From Streptomyces lydicus (GTDB lineage Bacteria; Actinomycetota; Actinomycetes; Streptomycetales; Streptomycetaceae): a stretch of DNA of 64,000 nucleotides. How positions within the stretch are numbered: the stretch's first letter is position 1; every line of letters begins with the position of its first letter. The stretch lies in assembly GCF_000717345.1 (NCBI RefSeq), contig NZ_JNZA01000033.1:17338-81337 (forward strand), read 5' to 3'. The notes beneath the pieces are model-generated. The model was not told where the DNA came from. It made no database searches and saw nothing but the letters and a program-made list of their open reading frames with translations. The translations under genes were made by a program, and so were the position numbers. Of this stretch, positions 27,085-34,589 are shown piece by piece.

Positions 27085-28293
27085 ATGGCTCACAAGCGTT
27101 CCAGCAAGAAGCGGCTCGTCACGGCGATAGCCGCCGCGGTGGCCGCGACTGGTATCGCCACCGTCACGGCCGTCACCGCGGGTGCCTCACCCGCCCCGGC
27201 CGAAGGCAAGATCTTCGGCGCCGAGGCCAAGGGCGCCGTGAACGGCAGCTACATCGTCATGCTGAAGAAGTCGGTCCGTACCGCCGAGAGCGGTGACCTG
27301 GCCGCCAAGTACGGCGGCGAGGTCAAGCGGAAGTACTCCTCCGCCATCGACGGTTTCTCGGCGTCCGGTCTGAGCACCGAGGAGGCCAAGCGCCTCGCCG
27401 CCGACCCGGCGGTCGACAAGGTCGTGCAGAACAAGAAGTTCCACATCGACGCCACCCAGGACAACCCGCCGTCGTGGGGCCTGGACCGCATCGACCAGGC
27501 GGACACGCAGGGCGACAAGAAGTACAACTACCCCGACAGCGCGGGTACGGGCGTCACCGCGTACGTCATCGACACCGGTGTGCACATCAGCCACAAGGAC
27601 TTCGGCGGTCGCGCGTCGTACGGCTTCAACGCCATCGACGGCAGCAACAAGGCCGAGGACGACAACGGTCACGGCACCCACGTCTCCGGCACCATCGCCG
27701 GTGAGGCGCACGGCGTCGCCAAGAAGGCCAAGATCGTGGCCGTCAAGGTCCTGGACGGCCAGGGCTCGGGCACCACCGAGCAGGTCGTGGCCGGCATCGA
27801 CTGGGTCACCAAGAACCACAAGGGCCCGTCGGTCGCCAACATGTCGCTCGGTGGCGGCGCCGATGAGGCGCTCGACGCGGCCGTGAAGAAGGCCATCGAC
27901 TCCGGTGTCACCTTCGGTGTCGCGGCGGGCAACGAGTCCGCCGACGCGGGCCAGGGCTCCCCCGCGCGCGTCAAGGAGGCCATCACCGTGGCCTCCAGCA
28001 CCAACAAGGACGAGCAGTCCGACTTCTCCAACTTCGGCAGCGTGGTGGACCTCTACGCCCCCGGCTCCGACATCACCTCGGACTGGAACACCGGCGACGA
28101 CGCCACCAAGACCATCTCCGGTACGTCCATGGCCACCCCGCACGTCGTGGGCGCGGCCGCGGTCTACCTGGCCGGTCACAAGGACGCCAAGCCCGCTGAC
28201 GTGGAGAAGGCCCTGACCGACGGCGCCACCGCCGACAAGATCACGAACCCGAGCAAGGGCACGCCCAACAAGCTGCTGAAGGTCGTCGAGTAA
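27085..28293 (+). CDS. Secreted subtilisin-like serine protease (S8, proteinase K subgroup)
   Basis: A 402-aa pre-pro-enzyme. The signal peptide has SSKKRLVTAIAAAVAATGIA and is followed by an inhibitor I9 propeptide (about 55-115, GSYIVMLKKS) and a catalytic domain from about 125. The triad is Asp163 (AYVIDTGV), His196 (NGHGTHVSG) and Ser348 (GTSMATPHV), with oxyanion Asn in AAGNESADAG. It ends soon after the catalytic domain, with no extra C-terminal domains. Likely an abundant extracellular protease for nutrient scavenging, expressed from the AT-rich upstream region and closed by a hairpin terminator. Confidence 0.96.
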   Translation: MAHKRSSKKRLVTAIAAAVAATGIATVTAVTAGASPAPAEGKIFGAEAKGAVNGSYIVMLKKSVRTAESGDLAAKYGGEVKRKYSSAIDGFSASGLSTEEAKRLAADPAVDKVVQNKKFHIDATQDNPPSWGLDRIDQADTQGDKKYNYPDSAGTGVTAYVIDTGVHISHKDFGGRASYGFNAIDGSNKAEDDNGHGTHVSGTIAGEAHGVAKKAKIVAVKVLDGQGSGTTEQVVAGIDWVTKNHKGPSVANMSLGGGADEALDAAVKKAIDSGVTFGVAAGNESADAGQGSPARVKEAITVASSTNKDEQSDFSNFGSVVDLYAPGSDITSDWNTGDDATKTISGTSMATPHVVGAAAVYLAGHKDAKPADVEKALTDGATADKITNPSKGTPNKLLKVVE

Positions 28294-28315
28294 CCTCCTC
28301 ACCCCTCAGCTGTAC

Positions 28316-28362
28316 GCCGGCCGTCGCGCTCGCCCCCACGGGGCGCGGCGGCCGGCCTCTTT
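28316..28362 (+). terminator. Rho-independent-type terminator after the subtilase
   Basis: A long GC stem: GCCGGCCG...CGCCCC pairs with GGGGCG...CGGCCGGC across loop CAC (28316-28356), followed by CTCTTT. It sits 22 bp after the protease stop. Confidence 0.8.
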
Positions 28363-28373
28363 GTGTGCCGACT

Positions 28374-28394
28374 CGCGTAGACAGTGTCTACGCG
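28374..28394. promoter_or_regulatory. TetR operator 1 (distal)
   Basis: Perfect 21-bp palindrome: arms CGCGTAGACA and TGTCTACGCG around a central G. The core TAGACA-G-TGTCTA is repeated 24 bp downstream. It lies directly upstream of a TetR gene, so autoregulation is expected. Confidence 0.85.
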
Positions 28395-28401
28395 CGAATG
28401 G

Positions 28402-28414
28402 TAGACAGTGTCTA
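28402..28414. promoter_or_regulatory. TetR operator 2, overlapping the start codon
   Basis: TAGACA-G-TGTCTA, same core as operator 1. Its last base is the A of the TetR ATG (28414). A bound repressor would cover the initiation region. Confidence 0.85.
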
Positions 28415-29043
28415 TGAACGCACACTCGGGGGAAGCCGCGCAGCACCGCGAGCCGGCTGAACAGCACCAGGACACCGGCCTGCGCGCCCGGTTGGTCCAG
28501 GCCGGCGTCGAACTGGTCGGCAGGGAAGGCGTCCAGGCGCTGTCCCTGCGCGAGATCGCCCGCCGCGCCGGGGTCTCGCACGGCGCGCCGCGCCGCTACT
28601 TCCCCACCCACCTGTCCCTGCTCTCCGCCATCGCCCGCCAGGGGTTCGCCGACCTGGCCGCCCGGGTCACCGAGGTGCTCGGCGCCGGCCGGCCGGACCC
28701 CCGCGCCGGGCTCATGACCCTGGCGCGGCTCTATCTGGACTTCGCGCGGACCAACCGCGGGATGTACGAGCTGATGTTCCGCCACGACCTGCTGGAGAGC
28801 AATCAGCTCGGCCTGCGGGAGACCAGCCTGCCGCTCTTCACCGTGCTCGTGGACCTCGTCCGCCAGGTGGAGCCGCGAACCGAGATTCCGCCCCCGGTGG
28901 TCGCGGGCGCGCTGTGGGCGAACCTGCACGGCATCGCCCAGCTCTGGGAATGGGGCAGCCTCCAGCTCGCCACCGGAGCCGACGACGTGGAACCACTGCT
29001 GCGCGCCACCCTGGACGCGCACCTGGGGCCGGAGGGCCGGTGA
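28414..29043 (+). CDS. TetR-family repressor of the adjacent efflux pump
   Basis: A 209-aa regulator. The N-terminal HTH reads LVGREGVQALSLREIARRAG then VSHGAPRRYFPTHLSLLSAI (about 25-75). The C-terminal ligand domain is TetR_C/WHG-like (FARTNRGMYELMFRHDLLE). ATG 28414 sits at the edge of an operator and has no ribosome-binding site, so the message may be leaderless; GTG 28408 is an in-frame alternative. The TGA overlaps the MFS GTG (GTGA), a standard repressor-pump operon. Confidence 0.93.
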   Translation: MNAHSGEAAQHREPAEQHQDTGLRARLVQAGVELVGREGVQALSLREIARRAGVSHGAPRRYFPTHLSLLSAIARQGFADLAARVTEVLGAGRPDPRAGLMTLARLYLDFARTNRGMYELMFRHDLLESNQLGLRETSLPLFTVLVDLVRQVEPRTEIPPPVVAGALWANLHGIAQLWEWGSLQLATGADDVEPLLRATLDAHLGPEGR

Positions 29044-30452
29044 CCTCACTACGCCACCGGCGGCTCGTCCTCACCGGCAGCATCACCGGTGCGGTGATCG
29101 TCGCCCTGGACGGCACAGTGCTGACCGTCGCCCAACCCACTCTCCAGCGCACCCTGCACGCCACGTTCGCGCAGGTCCAGTGGACCAGCACCGGCTACCT
29201 CATCGCCGTGGCCAGCCTGCTCGTCTTCGCCGGCCGCCTCGGTGACCGGTACGGACACCAGCGCCTCTTCGCCCTCGGAATCCTCGGCTTCGGCGCCGCC
29301 TCGGCGGGGATCGGCCTGGCCCCCGGCGTCGGCTGGGTCATCGCCCTGCGCATCGTCCAAGGCATCTTCGGCGCACTGCTGCAGCCGGCCACCCTCGGCA
29401 TGCTGCGCGCCGCCTACCCGCCCGACCGTCTCGGTATGCCGCTCGCGCTGCGCACCAGCGCCATCGGTCTCGCCGCCGCGGCCGGCCCCCTCCTCGGCGG
29501 CGCACTGGTCGCCCAACTGGGGTGGCGCGCGGTCTTCTTCCTCAACGTGCCCCCAGCCCTGCTGATCGGCGCCCTGGCGCTCGCCGTACGCGTACCGCCG
29601 CCGCTGCCGAAACCCCCGAGCCGCCCGCTGACCGGCCTCGACCTCCCGGGCGCCGGTCTGCTCGGCATCACCCTGGTGTGCCTGGTACACACCCTGGTCG
29701 CCCTGCCCGCGCACGGCTGGACGACGACCACCACGGCGGCCGTGCTCACCGCCGCGGTCGCCTTCGCCGCGTTCGTCCACCACGAACGCCGCACCGCGAG
29801 CCCCCTGGTGCCCCCACGCGTAGCCGCCTCCAAGGCGGTCGCCTCGTCCCTCGCCATACTCCTGGCCGCCTCGGCCGCCCTGTTCGGCACGCTCTTCGTC
29901 AGCAGCTACTACCTGCAGAACGTCCGGCACCTGGACCCGTTCCAGTGCGGCCTCCAAGTCCTGCCGCTACCCCTGCTGATGGTGCTGAGCGCCCCGGCCT
30001 CGGCCGTGCTGCAACGCCGATACGGCCCCCGCCGCACGACCACGGCCGCCATGGCCCTCCTGACGCTGGGCACCCTCCTCCTCTCCCGACTCGACGAAAC
30101 CTCCACTCCCTTGGAGGCCGGCACCGGCTTCCTCCTCCTGGGCGCGGGCTTCGGCACGGTGATGGTCACCGCCACTGCGGTCATCGTGCGCCACGCCCCC
30201 GTGGACAACGCCGGTGTCGCCGGCGGACTCCAGCAGACCGCCATGAACATCGGCCCCACCCTGGGCGTCGCCACCGCGACCATGCTGCTCACCTACACCC
30301 CGACCCTGCAGTCCACCCTCCTCCCCCTCGCCGCCCTGGCCGCTCTCGGCACCCTGTGCGCCGCAACCCTCCCTGCGGCCTCCGCCCGAGGGGGCAACTC
30401 ACAGTCCGATCCCGCGACTTATCCACAGGAGGGAGCCTCCGAAACCATCTGA
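29040..30452 (+). CDS. MFS drug/proton antiporter (DHA2, EmrB/QacA-like)
   Basis: A 470-aa membrane protein with about 14 predicted segments. Motif A is GRLGDRYGHQRLFALG, motif C-like region IGLAAAAGPLLGGALVAQLG, and motif D1 LDGTVLTVAQPTLQ, all typical of DHA2 multidrug exporters. It is co-transcribed and coupled with the preceding TetR gene (4-bp overlap), which should be relieved by an exported or toxic ligand. The substrate is unknown. Confidence 0.92.
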   Translation: MTSLRHRRLVLTGSITGAVIVALDGTVLTVAQPTLQRTLHATFAQVQWTSTGYLIAVASLLVFAGRLGDRYGHQRLFALGILGFGAASAGIGLAPGVGWVIALRIVQGIFGALLQPATLGMLRAAYPPDRLGMPLALRTSAIGLAAAAGPLLGGALVAQLGWRAVFFLNVPPALLIGALALAVRVPPPLPKPPSRPLTGLDLPGAGLLGITLVCLVHTLVALPAHGWTTTTTAAVLTAAVAFAAFVHHERRTASPLVPPRVAASKAVASSLAILLAASAALFGTLFVSSYYLQNVRHLDPFQCGLQVLPLPLLMVLSAPASAVLQRRYGPRRTTTAAMALLTLGTLLLSRLDETSTPLEAGTGFLLLGAGFGTVMVTATAVIVRHAPVDNAGVAGGLQQTAMNIGPTLGVATATMLLTYTPTLQSTLLPLAALAALGTLCAATLPAASARGGNSQSDPATYPQEGASETI

Positions 30453-30478
30453 GGTCCGTTCCCCCTACCGTCGGTGAC

Positions 30479-30679
30479 ATGCACGGAGGACTGCCGTTCA
30501 TCGGCATCAGCACCATCGTCTACGGCCTGATCGGACTGATCACCGTCGTCGTCAGCACGATCCGCAAGACAGGGGGAACGCGACATGCACACCATCACCG
30601 TCATCGTGCCAGCTCACAACGAGGAGGAGGGTCTGCCGGCCACGCTGGAATCTCTCGCCCGGCAAACGGTCCGGCCTGA
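30479..30679 (+). CDS. Putative single-membrane-span micropeptide overlapping the GT2 gene
   Basis: ATG 30479 begins MHGGLPFIGISTIVYGLIGL and continues ITVVVSTIRKTGG: a 22-residue hydrophobic segment followed by basic residues, a classic one-span membrane peptide. Third codon positions over the first 33 codons are mostly G/C, as in real genes here. After codon 35 the frame runs inside the glycosyltransferase gene and turns His/Arg-rich, so the tail may be a by-product. There is no good ribosome-binding site, so initiation may be leaderless or coupled to the MFS stop 26 bp upstream. Confidence 0.45.
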   Translation: MHGGLPFIGISTIVYGLIGLITVVVSTIRKTGGTRHAHHHRHRASSQRGGGSAGHAGISRPANGPA

Positions 30680-31676
30680 CCGCATCCTCGTCGTGGACGA
30701 CGCCTCCACGGACCGCACGGGCGAGGTGGCGGCATCACACGGCGTGACGGTATTACGCCCGCCACACAACCTCGGCAGCAAGGCCAGAGCCCAGAACTAC
30801 GCCCTTCCGCACTGCACCACCGACCTCGTCCTGGCAGTCGACGCCGACACGGTCCTCGCGCCCGACTACATCGAGACCGTCGTCCCGGTCTTCCGCGACC
30901 CGGCGGTCTCGGTCGCGGCAGGCACGGTCCGCACCCGCCACACCCGCACCCTCTGGGAACGCGGCCGCTCCACCGAGTACCTCTTCGGCTTCCACTGGCA
31001 CCGCCCCATCCAGGCACGCGCCAACAGCCCCATGGTCTGCTCGGGTTGCTGCTCGGTGTTCCGCCGCGACGACCTGATGGCCTTCGGCGGCTTCCCCGAG
31101 CGCACCATCGTCGAGGACATGGATTACACCTGGTCCCAGCAGATCGCCGGCAGACGCGCGGTCTACGTCCCCGACGCGGTGGCCCTGGCCGCCGACCCGG
31201 AAGACCTCACCTACCTCCGCAAACAGGTCTGGCGCTGGATGGCCGGCTTCTGCCAGAACGTCCGGCTCCACCTGGGTGGCCTGATCCTCCGCAAACCCCT
31301 GCTCGCACTCTGGGTCCTGCTCGCTCTGCTGGAAATCCTCACCGCACCGGTCTGGTGGGCGACGCCCTTGGTGATTGCCTCGACGACCGATGAGCCACCC
31401 GCGCTCGCCTTCCTCTGGTGGGCCGGAGCCGAACTCCTGCTCACGACACCACCCCTCCTCTACGCCGCCCACCGCCGCAAACTCCCGGTAGGCCATGTCC
31501 TGTTGAACATCCCCTGCGTCTACGCCACTAAGGCCGTCAACCTCGTCTACGCCTGGAAGGCCCTCATCGTGGAACTGCTGCTCGTCCCCCTCCACCTGTC
31601 CCGCGGCCTCACCGTCTACGAGAAGGGCCGCGCCGACACCCCCACGCCCCGAACAGCACTCGCCGGGACGGGGTGA
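30585..31676 (+). CDS. GT2 processive-type glycosyltransferase with a TTA codon
   Basis: A 363-aa membrane glycosyltransferase related to poly-GlcNAc/hyaluronan-type synthases. The catalytic domain has VIVPAHNEEEGL, VVDDASTDRTGE, AVDADTVLAPDY (DxD) and GGFPERTIVEDMDYTW (catalytic Asp). KQVWRWMAG matches the Q-x-x-R-W acceptor motif. Three to four membrane segments follow (about 235-335). AGGGGGA precedes ATG 30585. Codon 57 (30753-30755) is TTA, the rare Leu codon read by the bldA tRNA, so full synthesis may be limited to late growth or development. The product polymer is unknown. Confidence 0.9.
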   Translation: MHTITVIVPAHNEEEGLPATLESLARQTVRPDRILVVDDASTDRTGEVAASHGVTVLRPPHNLGSKARAQNYALPHCTTDLVLAVDADTVLAPDYIETVVPVFRDPAVSVAAGTVRTRHTRTLWERGRSTEYLFGFHWHRPIQARANSPMVCSGCCSVFRRDDLMAFGGFPERTIVEDMDYTWSQQIAGRRAVYVPDAVALAADPEDLTYLRKQVWRWMAGFCQNVRLHLGGLILRKPLLALWVLLALLEILTAPVWWATPLVIASTTDEPPALAFLWWAGAELLLTTPPLLYAAHRRKLPVGHVLLNIPCVYATKAVNLVYAWKALIVELLLVPLHLSRGLTVYEKGRADTPTPRTALAGTG

Positions 31677-31684
31677 CGCCCCTC

Positions 31685-31703
31685 CCCGCGCAGTATGTGC
31701 GGG
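31685..31703. terminator. Hairpin between GT2 gene and convergent small ORF
   Basis: CCCGCGCA, loop GTA, TGTGCGGG: 8 bp with one G-U pair, between two convergent stops. Likely terminator without a T-tract. Confidence 0.55.
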
Positions 31704-31712
31704 CCAGGGACG

Positions 31713-31958
31713 TCAGGGTGTTGACTGCCCGAAATCGCCGAGTTCCGCAATCAGGCGTTTGCGCGCCGCTTCCAATTGATCGGAGTATGCGGAGTCGAAG
31801 ATCTGAGGTAGGCCGGTCTCCAGATTCCCGCTGATCCTGAGAAGGGCGGACCAGACTGCGCGGTCATCCACCACATTCGAGAAATCCTCTTTATGCATGA
31901 CACGGTTCAGCCAGTCTGACAGGACAAGGGCCTGGTCGCCCGTCAACTCAATCTGCAT
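31713..31958 (-). CDS. Small acidic protein of unknown function
   Basis: An 81-aa protein starting MQIELTGDQALVLSDWLNRV with GGAAGG seven nucleotides upstream. It is predicted to be mostly helical and acidic, with no Cys, signal or membrane segment. Base composition is less GC-rich than neighbouring genes. An in-frame ATG at 31973 is a weaker alternative start. The upstream 208 bp to the FAD monooxygenase show no convincing gene. I recognise the type as a recurrent small Streptomyces protein but cannot assign a function. Confidence 0.7.
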   Translation of the reverse strand: MQIELTGDQALVLSDWLNRVMHKEDFSNVVDDRAVWSALLRISGNLETGLPQIFDSAYSDQLEAARKRLIAELGDFGQSTP

Positions 31959-32166
31959 TGCGAAGCCTTCCATTCGCTGTGTACGAGTCGCACGATATGC
32001 CGGGGGACGGTTCACGGCGGGGACGCGGGAGCACGGACGACGGATGGAGGGGGGCGGCATGAGCCTGGTCCTGCACACCGTCCCCGGCGGCTGCTCGTGG
32101 GGCAGTACCGCCGCCGTTCGGGGCCCGCCTCTTCCGGACGACGCGCCCCCGAGGCGGGGCGGTGGG

Positions 32167-33540
32167 TCAGTCCTCGTGCTCGCGGCCGGCACCGCGGAAT
32201 GAGCTCTCCGCGAGGACGATCTTGCGCTTGACCGGGGGGAGGTGGTTCATCGTGCGCATCGCGGTGCGCATGCCGGTCCGGGCCAGGGTGCCGATCAAGT
32301 CACCCCTGTGCATGACGGAGTGGCCGTCCATCTGGGCCCGGGACTTGATGACGGCGTCCCAGGCGTACGACGTCATGGTTGTCTCGTACCGGCCCACCGC
32401 ATCGAGGAGGGAGAGTTCTCGTCGGCTCGCGGCGGCCAGCTTGCGGGTGAGCAGCCGGGCGTCGCGCAGCGCGGTGTTGGCGCCCACCCCGCGGCCCGGC
32501 GTCATGGTGTGGATGGCGTCACCGACGAGCGTGACATTGCTCGGCTGCCACGGGTCGATCGGCTCGGACGTCCGGATCACCAGCGGGAGGCTGCTGTTCG
32601 GGTCTCCCAGCGCGAAGATCCGCCGGAAGTCGGGGTGCCACGAGGCGGTCTTCTCCTTCACGAGCTGCTGGATCCGGGCGCCTCGCATCCGTGTGACGTC
32701 CTGCGGCAGCCACCGCTCCGACGCGGCGAAGCCCCACATGATGTAGTCGCGGCTGTTGTCGTACAGCATTCCCGGCCAGGCGCGCAGCGCCTCCGCGTCG
32801 GTGCTGCCGATGCCCTGCCTCGGCTTGCCGTCCTCGTCCCACTTGAAGCGCATCACATGCAGGATGCACATGAACCCCTTGGGGCCGTGCACCATGGTGA
32901 CGCCCTCCATCACCTCCTTGGGCAGCAGTGCCCGGGTCTCGTCGGTGAGCGGCGTCTTGCCGGTGATGCCGATCAGCCCGGTGTCGACCAGCCTCGCGTG
33001 CGGCAAGTATTGCCGGCGTACGGGGGAGTTGGCCCCCTCGGCGCCCACGAGGAGGTCGCCGGTTGCCGAGTCGCCGTCCGCGAAGAATGCGGTGACCCGG
33101 CCGTCGGCGTGCTGCTCGTAGTGGGTGAAGCGCTTGTCGAAGTGGACGACGTCCTCCACCCCCGTCAGCAGGACCTGCCGCAGCGTCATGCGGCTCACCG
33201 ACTCATCGGCGTCGTCCTCCGACGGTTGGTCCGCCGCCTTCAGCACCTCGGGTCCGGCAGAGAAGAGGAACTTCTTCTCGTGCGTCATCTGATTGCCGTA
33301 GCGGGGGCGTTGGGCGCAGGTGGTGAGGAAGGTGTGGTACAGCTCCGGTGACAGGTTGGCCCGCAGCGCCCGCTTGCCGTCGGCGTCGATGCCGACCCGG
33401 TAGCCCTGCAGACCGTCGCGCCGGGTGCGGTCACGCTCGTACACCGCGACGCTGACACCCGCGCGCTTGAGGCCCTGCGCGAGGCAGAGCCCGCCCGTGC
33501 CGGCGCCGATGATGATGACATGCAAAGGTAAACCGGGCAT
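32167..33540 (-). CDS. FAD-dependent monooxygenase with a TTA codon
   Basis: A 457-aa group A flavoprotein hydroxylase: IIIGAGTGGLCLAQGLKRAG (Rossmann, FAD), LLVGAEGANSPVR (the DG-like motif) and NVTLVGDAIHTMTPGRGVGA (second FAD motif). Such enzymes hydroxylate aromatic or polyketide substrates or inactivate antibiotics. ATG 33540 is preferred because GGGAG lies six nucleotides upstream; ATG 33561 has no ribosome-binding site. Codon 4 is TTA (33529-33531), implying bldA-dependent translation. It lies 72 bp behind a PadR gene on the same strand, so it is probably its target. Confidence 0.9.
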   Translation of the reverse strand: MPGLPLHVIIIGAGTGGLCLAQGLKRAGVSVAVYERDRTRRDGLQGYRVGIDADGKRALRANLSPELYHTFLTTCAQRPRYGNQMTHEKKFLFSAGPEVLKAADQPSEDDADESVSRMTLRQVLLTGVEDVVHFDKRFTHYEQHADGRVTAFFADGDSATGDLLVGAEGANSPVRRQYLPHARLVDTGLIGITGKTPLTDETRALLPKEVMEGVTMVHGPKGFMCILHVMRFKWDEDGKPRQGIGSTDAEALRAWPGMLYDNSRDYIMWGFAASERWLPQDVTRMRGARIQQLVKEKTASWHPDFRRIFALGDPNSSLPLVIRTSEPIDPWQPSNVTLVGDAIHTMTPGRGVGANTALRDARLLTRKLAAASRRELSLLDAVGRYETTMTSYAWDAVIKSRAQMDGHSVMHRGDLIGTLARTGMRTAMRTMNHLPPVKRKIVLAESSFRGAGREHED

Positions 33541-33612
33541 TTCGGTCTCCCGTTTCGTCATGAGGAAGGCGCGTCGGCGCCCTTGTCGGGACCGCCCCGG
33601 CGCGTGACAGCC

Positions 33613-34227
33613 CTAGCGGGTGTGGGCGGCCGCCATTGCGGCCAGCCACTCCTTGGTCCAGGTGATGCGCCCGGAGCACAGGTCTGCGATGACCGATTCC
33701 ACCCAGTCCAGCTCCGCGGCGGTCGTGGCGCGCATGCACTCCATCTCCAGGGCGAACAGCCTGCCCCATTCGCCCGTCGCCGCGATCTGCGTGTCGAGCC
33801 GGGCCAGTTCGGTGGCGAGGTTCGTCTGGCGCTTCTCCAGTTGTTCGGCCACCTCGCCGGGTTCGAGGAGGGGGACGAACGCCATGGCGGCAAGGAACTC
33901 CGGGTACTCGCGGGTCGGAGCCGCCAGCGCGTCGAGCATCCAGTCGCGCCACACGGCACGGCCCTCGTCGGTGAGGGCGTAGAGCGTCCGCTCGGGGCGG
34001 TTGTGCTCGCGGCTGCTCTCCCGCACCTCGATCAGGGCCTTGCGGTGCAGTCGGTCGATGGTGCGGTAGAGGCTGGCCCGCTGCCCCACGTTGACCACTT
34101 CGCCCTTGCCGCGGTCCTTCATCAACCGCTGCATCTTGTAGGGGTGCATGCCGGGCTGCTGCTCGTGGTCCACCTCGGCCAGCAGGGAGAGCACCGCCAG
34201 AGCCAGCGTTGAGCGCCTGTACGTCAT
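33613..34227 (-). CDS. PadR-family regulator
   Basis: A 204-aa winged-helix repressor. The PadR N-domain is STLALAVLSLLAEVDHEQQP with HPYKMQRLMKDRGKG, SLYRTIDRLHRKALIEV and RPERTLYALTDEGRA (about 1-90). A four-helix C-terminal dimerisation domain follows (about 100-190). The ATG lies at the edge of a 32-bp inverted-repeat operator and has no Shine-Dalgarno, suggesting a leaderless message. It probably represses itself and the following FAD monooxygenase in response to a phenolic or antibiotic-like ligand. Confidence 0.92.
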   Translation of the reverse strand: MTYRRSTLALAVLSLLAEVDHEQQPGMHPYKMQRLMKDRGKGEVVNVGQRASLYRTIDRLHRKALIEVRESSREHNRPERTLYALTDEGRAVWRDWMLDALAAPTREYPEFLAAMAFVPLLEPGEVAEQLEKRQTNLATELARLDTQIAATGEWGRLFALEMECMRATTAAELDWVESVIADLCSGRITWTKEWLAAMAAAHTR

Positions 34228-34258
34228 AGTTGCCAGGGTACTAGTGTGGGGGCAACTA
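34227..34258. promoter_or_regulatory. PadR operator candidate overlapping the start codon
   Basis: Perfect 8-bp arms TAGTTGCC and GGCAACTA separated by 16 bp, with the inner palindrome ACTAGT. One arm starts at the PadR initiation codon. The spacing places the arm centres about 24 bp apart. Confidence 0.8.
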
Positions 34259-34589
34259 ATTAAGCCCTCTGCCCTACCGGGCTCGGCGGGGAATGCGCGT
34301 CTTGGGGGAGGCGTACGCCGCTGCCCGGCGCCGGCGAGGAGCGCTTCAGCAGGTACCCGGCGGCGTCATCGACGGACGTCGCGGGCCCGGGGCAGACGAA
34401 CCGCGGGTCTCCCACGGCTCGGCGCGCGTCGGGAATCACCAGTTTCGGCCGGCGTCGGATCCGTAGGACCTCACCGTGATCGGCTTCTTGTCGGAGCCCG
34501 GCCGCCGGTGGCCAACTGCCCCTGACGGGTGGGGCTTTTACGGAAGAGGAGGCTGCCCGCGGGCCGAACGGGAGCCGCGCCGGCAGGTC
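34259..34589. other. 331-bp gap without a convincing gene
   Basis: Lies between the padR promoter and the lacI stop. Short ORFs on both strands lack ribosome-binding sites and family signatures. A minus-strand stretch reading RFVCPGPATSVDDAAGYLL looks protein-like and might be a gene remnant. A hairpin GCCCC / GGGGC followed by TTTT (34518-34539) resembles a plus-strand terminator. Confidence 0.4.

Noticed and set aside
34259-34500. Minus-strand stretch reading RFVCPGPATSVDDAAGYLL as a possible small gene
   Set aside because: No ribosome-binding site, no start with support and no family recognised; at most a remnant.
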